Of a stretch of DNA of 64,000 nucleotides, positions 63,950 to 64,000 are shown in pieces. The stretch is taken from positions 2,719,501-2,783,500 of the forward strand of contig NC_010337.2 of assembly GCF_000019165.1 (NCBI RefSeq), given 5' to 3'. Below the pieces are notes generated by a model that was not told where the DNA came from, made no database searches, and was given only the letters and a program-made list of their open reading frames with translations. The DNA is from Heliomicrobium modesticaldum Ice1. GTDB taxonomy: Bacteria > Bacillota > Desulfitobacteriia > Heliobacteriales > Heliobacteriaceae. A program made the translations under genes and the position numbers. Every line of letters starts with the position of its first letter. Position 1 is the stretch's first letter.

Positions 63950-64000
63950 AGGATCCCAGATCAGCGCCTGCCGCTGAAAAGATTCGGCCCGGAAGAGCTC

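Overview
The window looks like part of the chromosome of an anaerobic, endospore-forming, fairly GC-rich Firmicute. Sporulation genes (sigK in one piece, a SleB-type hydrolase, a SASP-like protein), Firmicute-only small families (DUF896, DUF3243, TIGR04086), many low-oxygen Fe-S enzymes (a 2-oxoacid:ferredoxin oxidoreductase, formate dehydrogenase, ferredoxins, an Fe-S aldo/keto reductase), ATP-PEPCK and strong Shine-Dalgarno sites with frequent TTG starts all point that way. The mix resembles a heliobacterium (Heliobacteriaceae), but no photosynthesis gene lies here, so that family-level placement is an inference.

Layout. 1-6.8 kb: the 5' part of meaB, a membrane-anchored JAMM protease, then a plus-strand run rhodanese-panB-panE-ldh, then TerC and a YrzE-like membrane protein on the minus strand. 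7-8.7 kb: a lipid-anchored or membrane-anchored beta-propeller protein and a 50-aa membrane peptide. 8.8-13.7 kb: the korD-korA-korB-korC operon with a 2-kb IS607-type element inserted between korA and korB. The element carries a decayed serine recombinase, an intact TnpB without a zinc ribbon, and a hairpin-rich candidate omega-RNA. 13.8-19.8 kb: a 1200-aa hybrid kinase, a separate Hpt protein and a DUF2334 protein. 20-25 kb: sleB-like, sigK, pckA, psd and a CHAD protein. 25-32.7 kb: alkaline phosphatase, a LysM/PG-binding/BsuPI protein, a GMC oxidoreductase cluster and a DUF815 ATPase.

32.8-46.8 kb: a tiny membrane protein, formate dehydrogenase alpha subunit, a chemoreceptor, an acyltransferase/acyl-ACP synthetase fusion with an apparent 3' frameshift, a ferredoxin under a CsoR-like palindrome, CorA, GluQRS, a Zn/Cd-type P-ATPase behind a 30-bp palindrome, a hydroxyacid dehydrogenase and endonuclease III. 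47-54.5 kb: a starch-binding-like protein, DUF896, DUF3243, a SASP-like protein, a rubredoxin-like protein, an Fe-S aldo/keto reductase with a triple-HTH regulator, NAD synthetase, a VTT membrane protein and a GH113-like protein. 54.7-64 kb: small membrane proteins, an amidase-SLH protein, RNase HI, PPK2, HtrA, a two-component system, an ArsB/NhaD-type transporter and a Ser/Thr kinase at the right edge.

Functional links. KorDABC and PEPCK serve ferredoxin-linked central carbon metabolism. PanB/PanE feed pantothenate and CoA. PPK2, CHAD and alkaline phosphatase concern phosphate and polyphosphate. SleB, amidase, LysM/BsuPI, SASP and SigK belong to spore and wall biology. The most unusual features are the kor-splitting TnpB element, two probable CTG start codons, the tail-anchored JAMM protease and two metal-type palindromic operators whose regulators are not encoded nearby. 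No rRNA, tRNA or CRISPR array was recognised.
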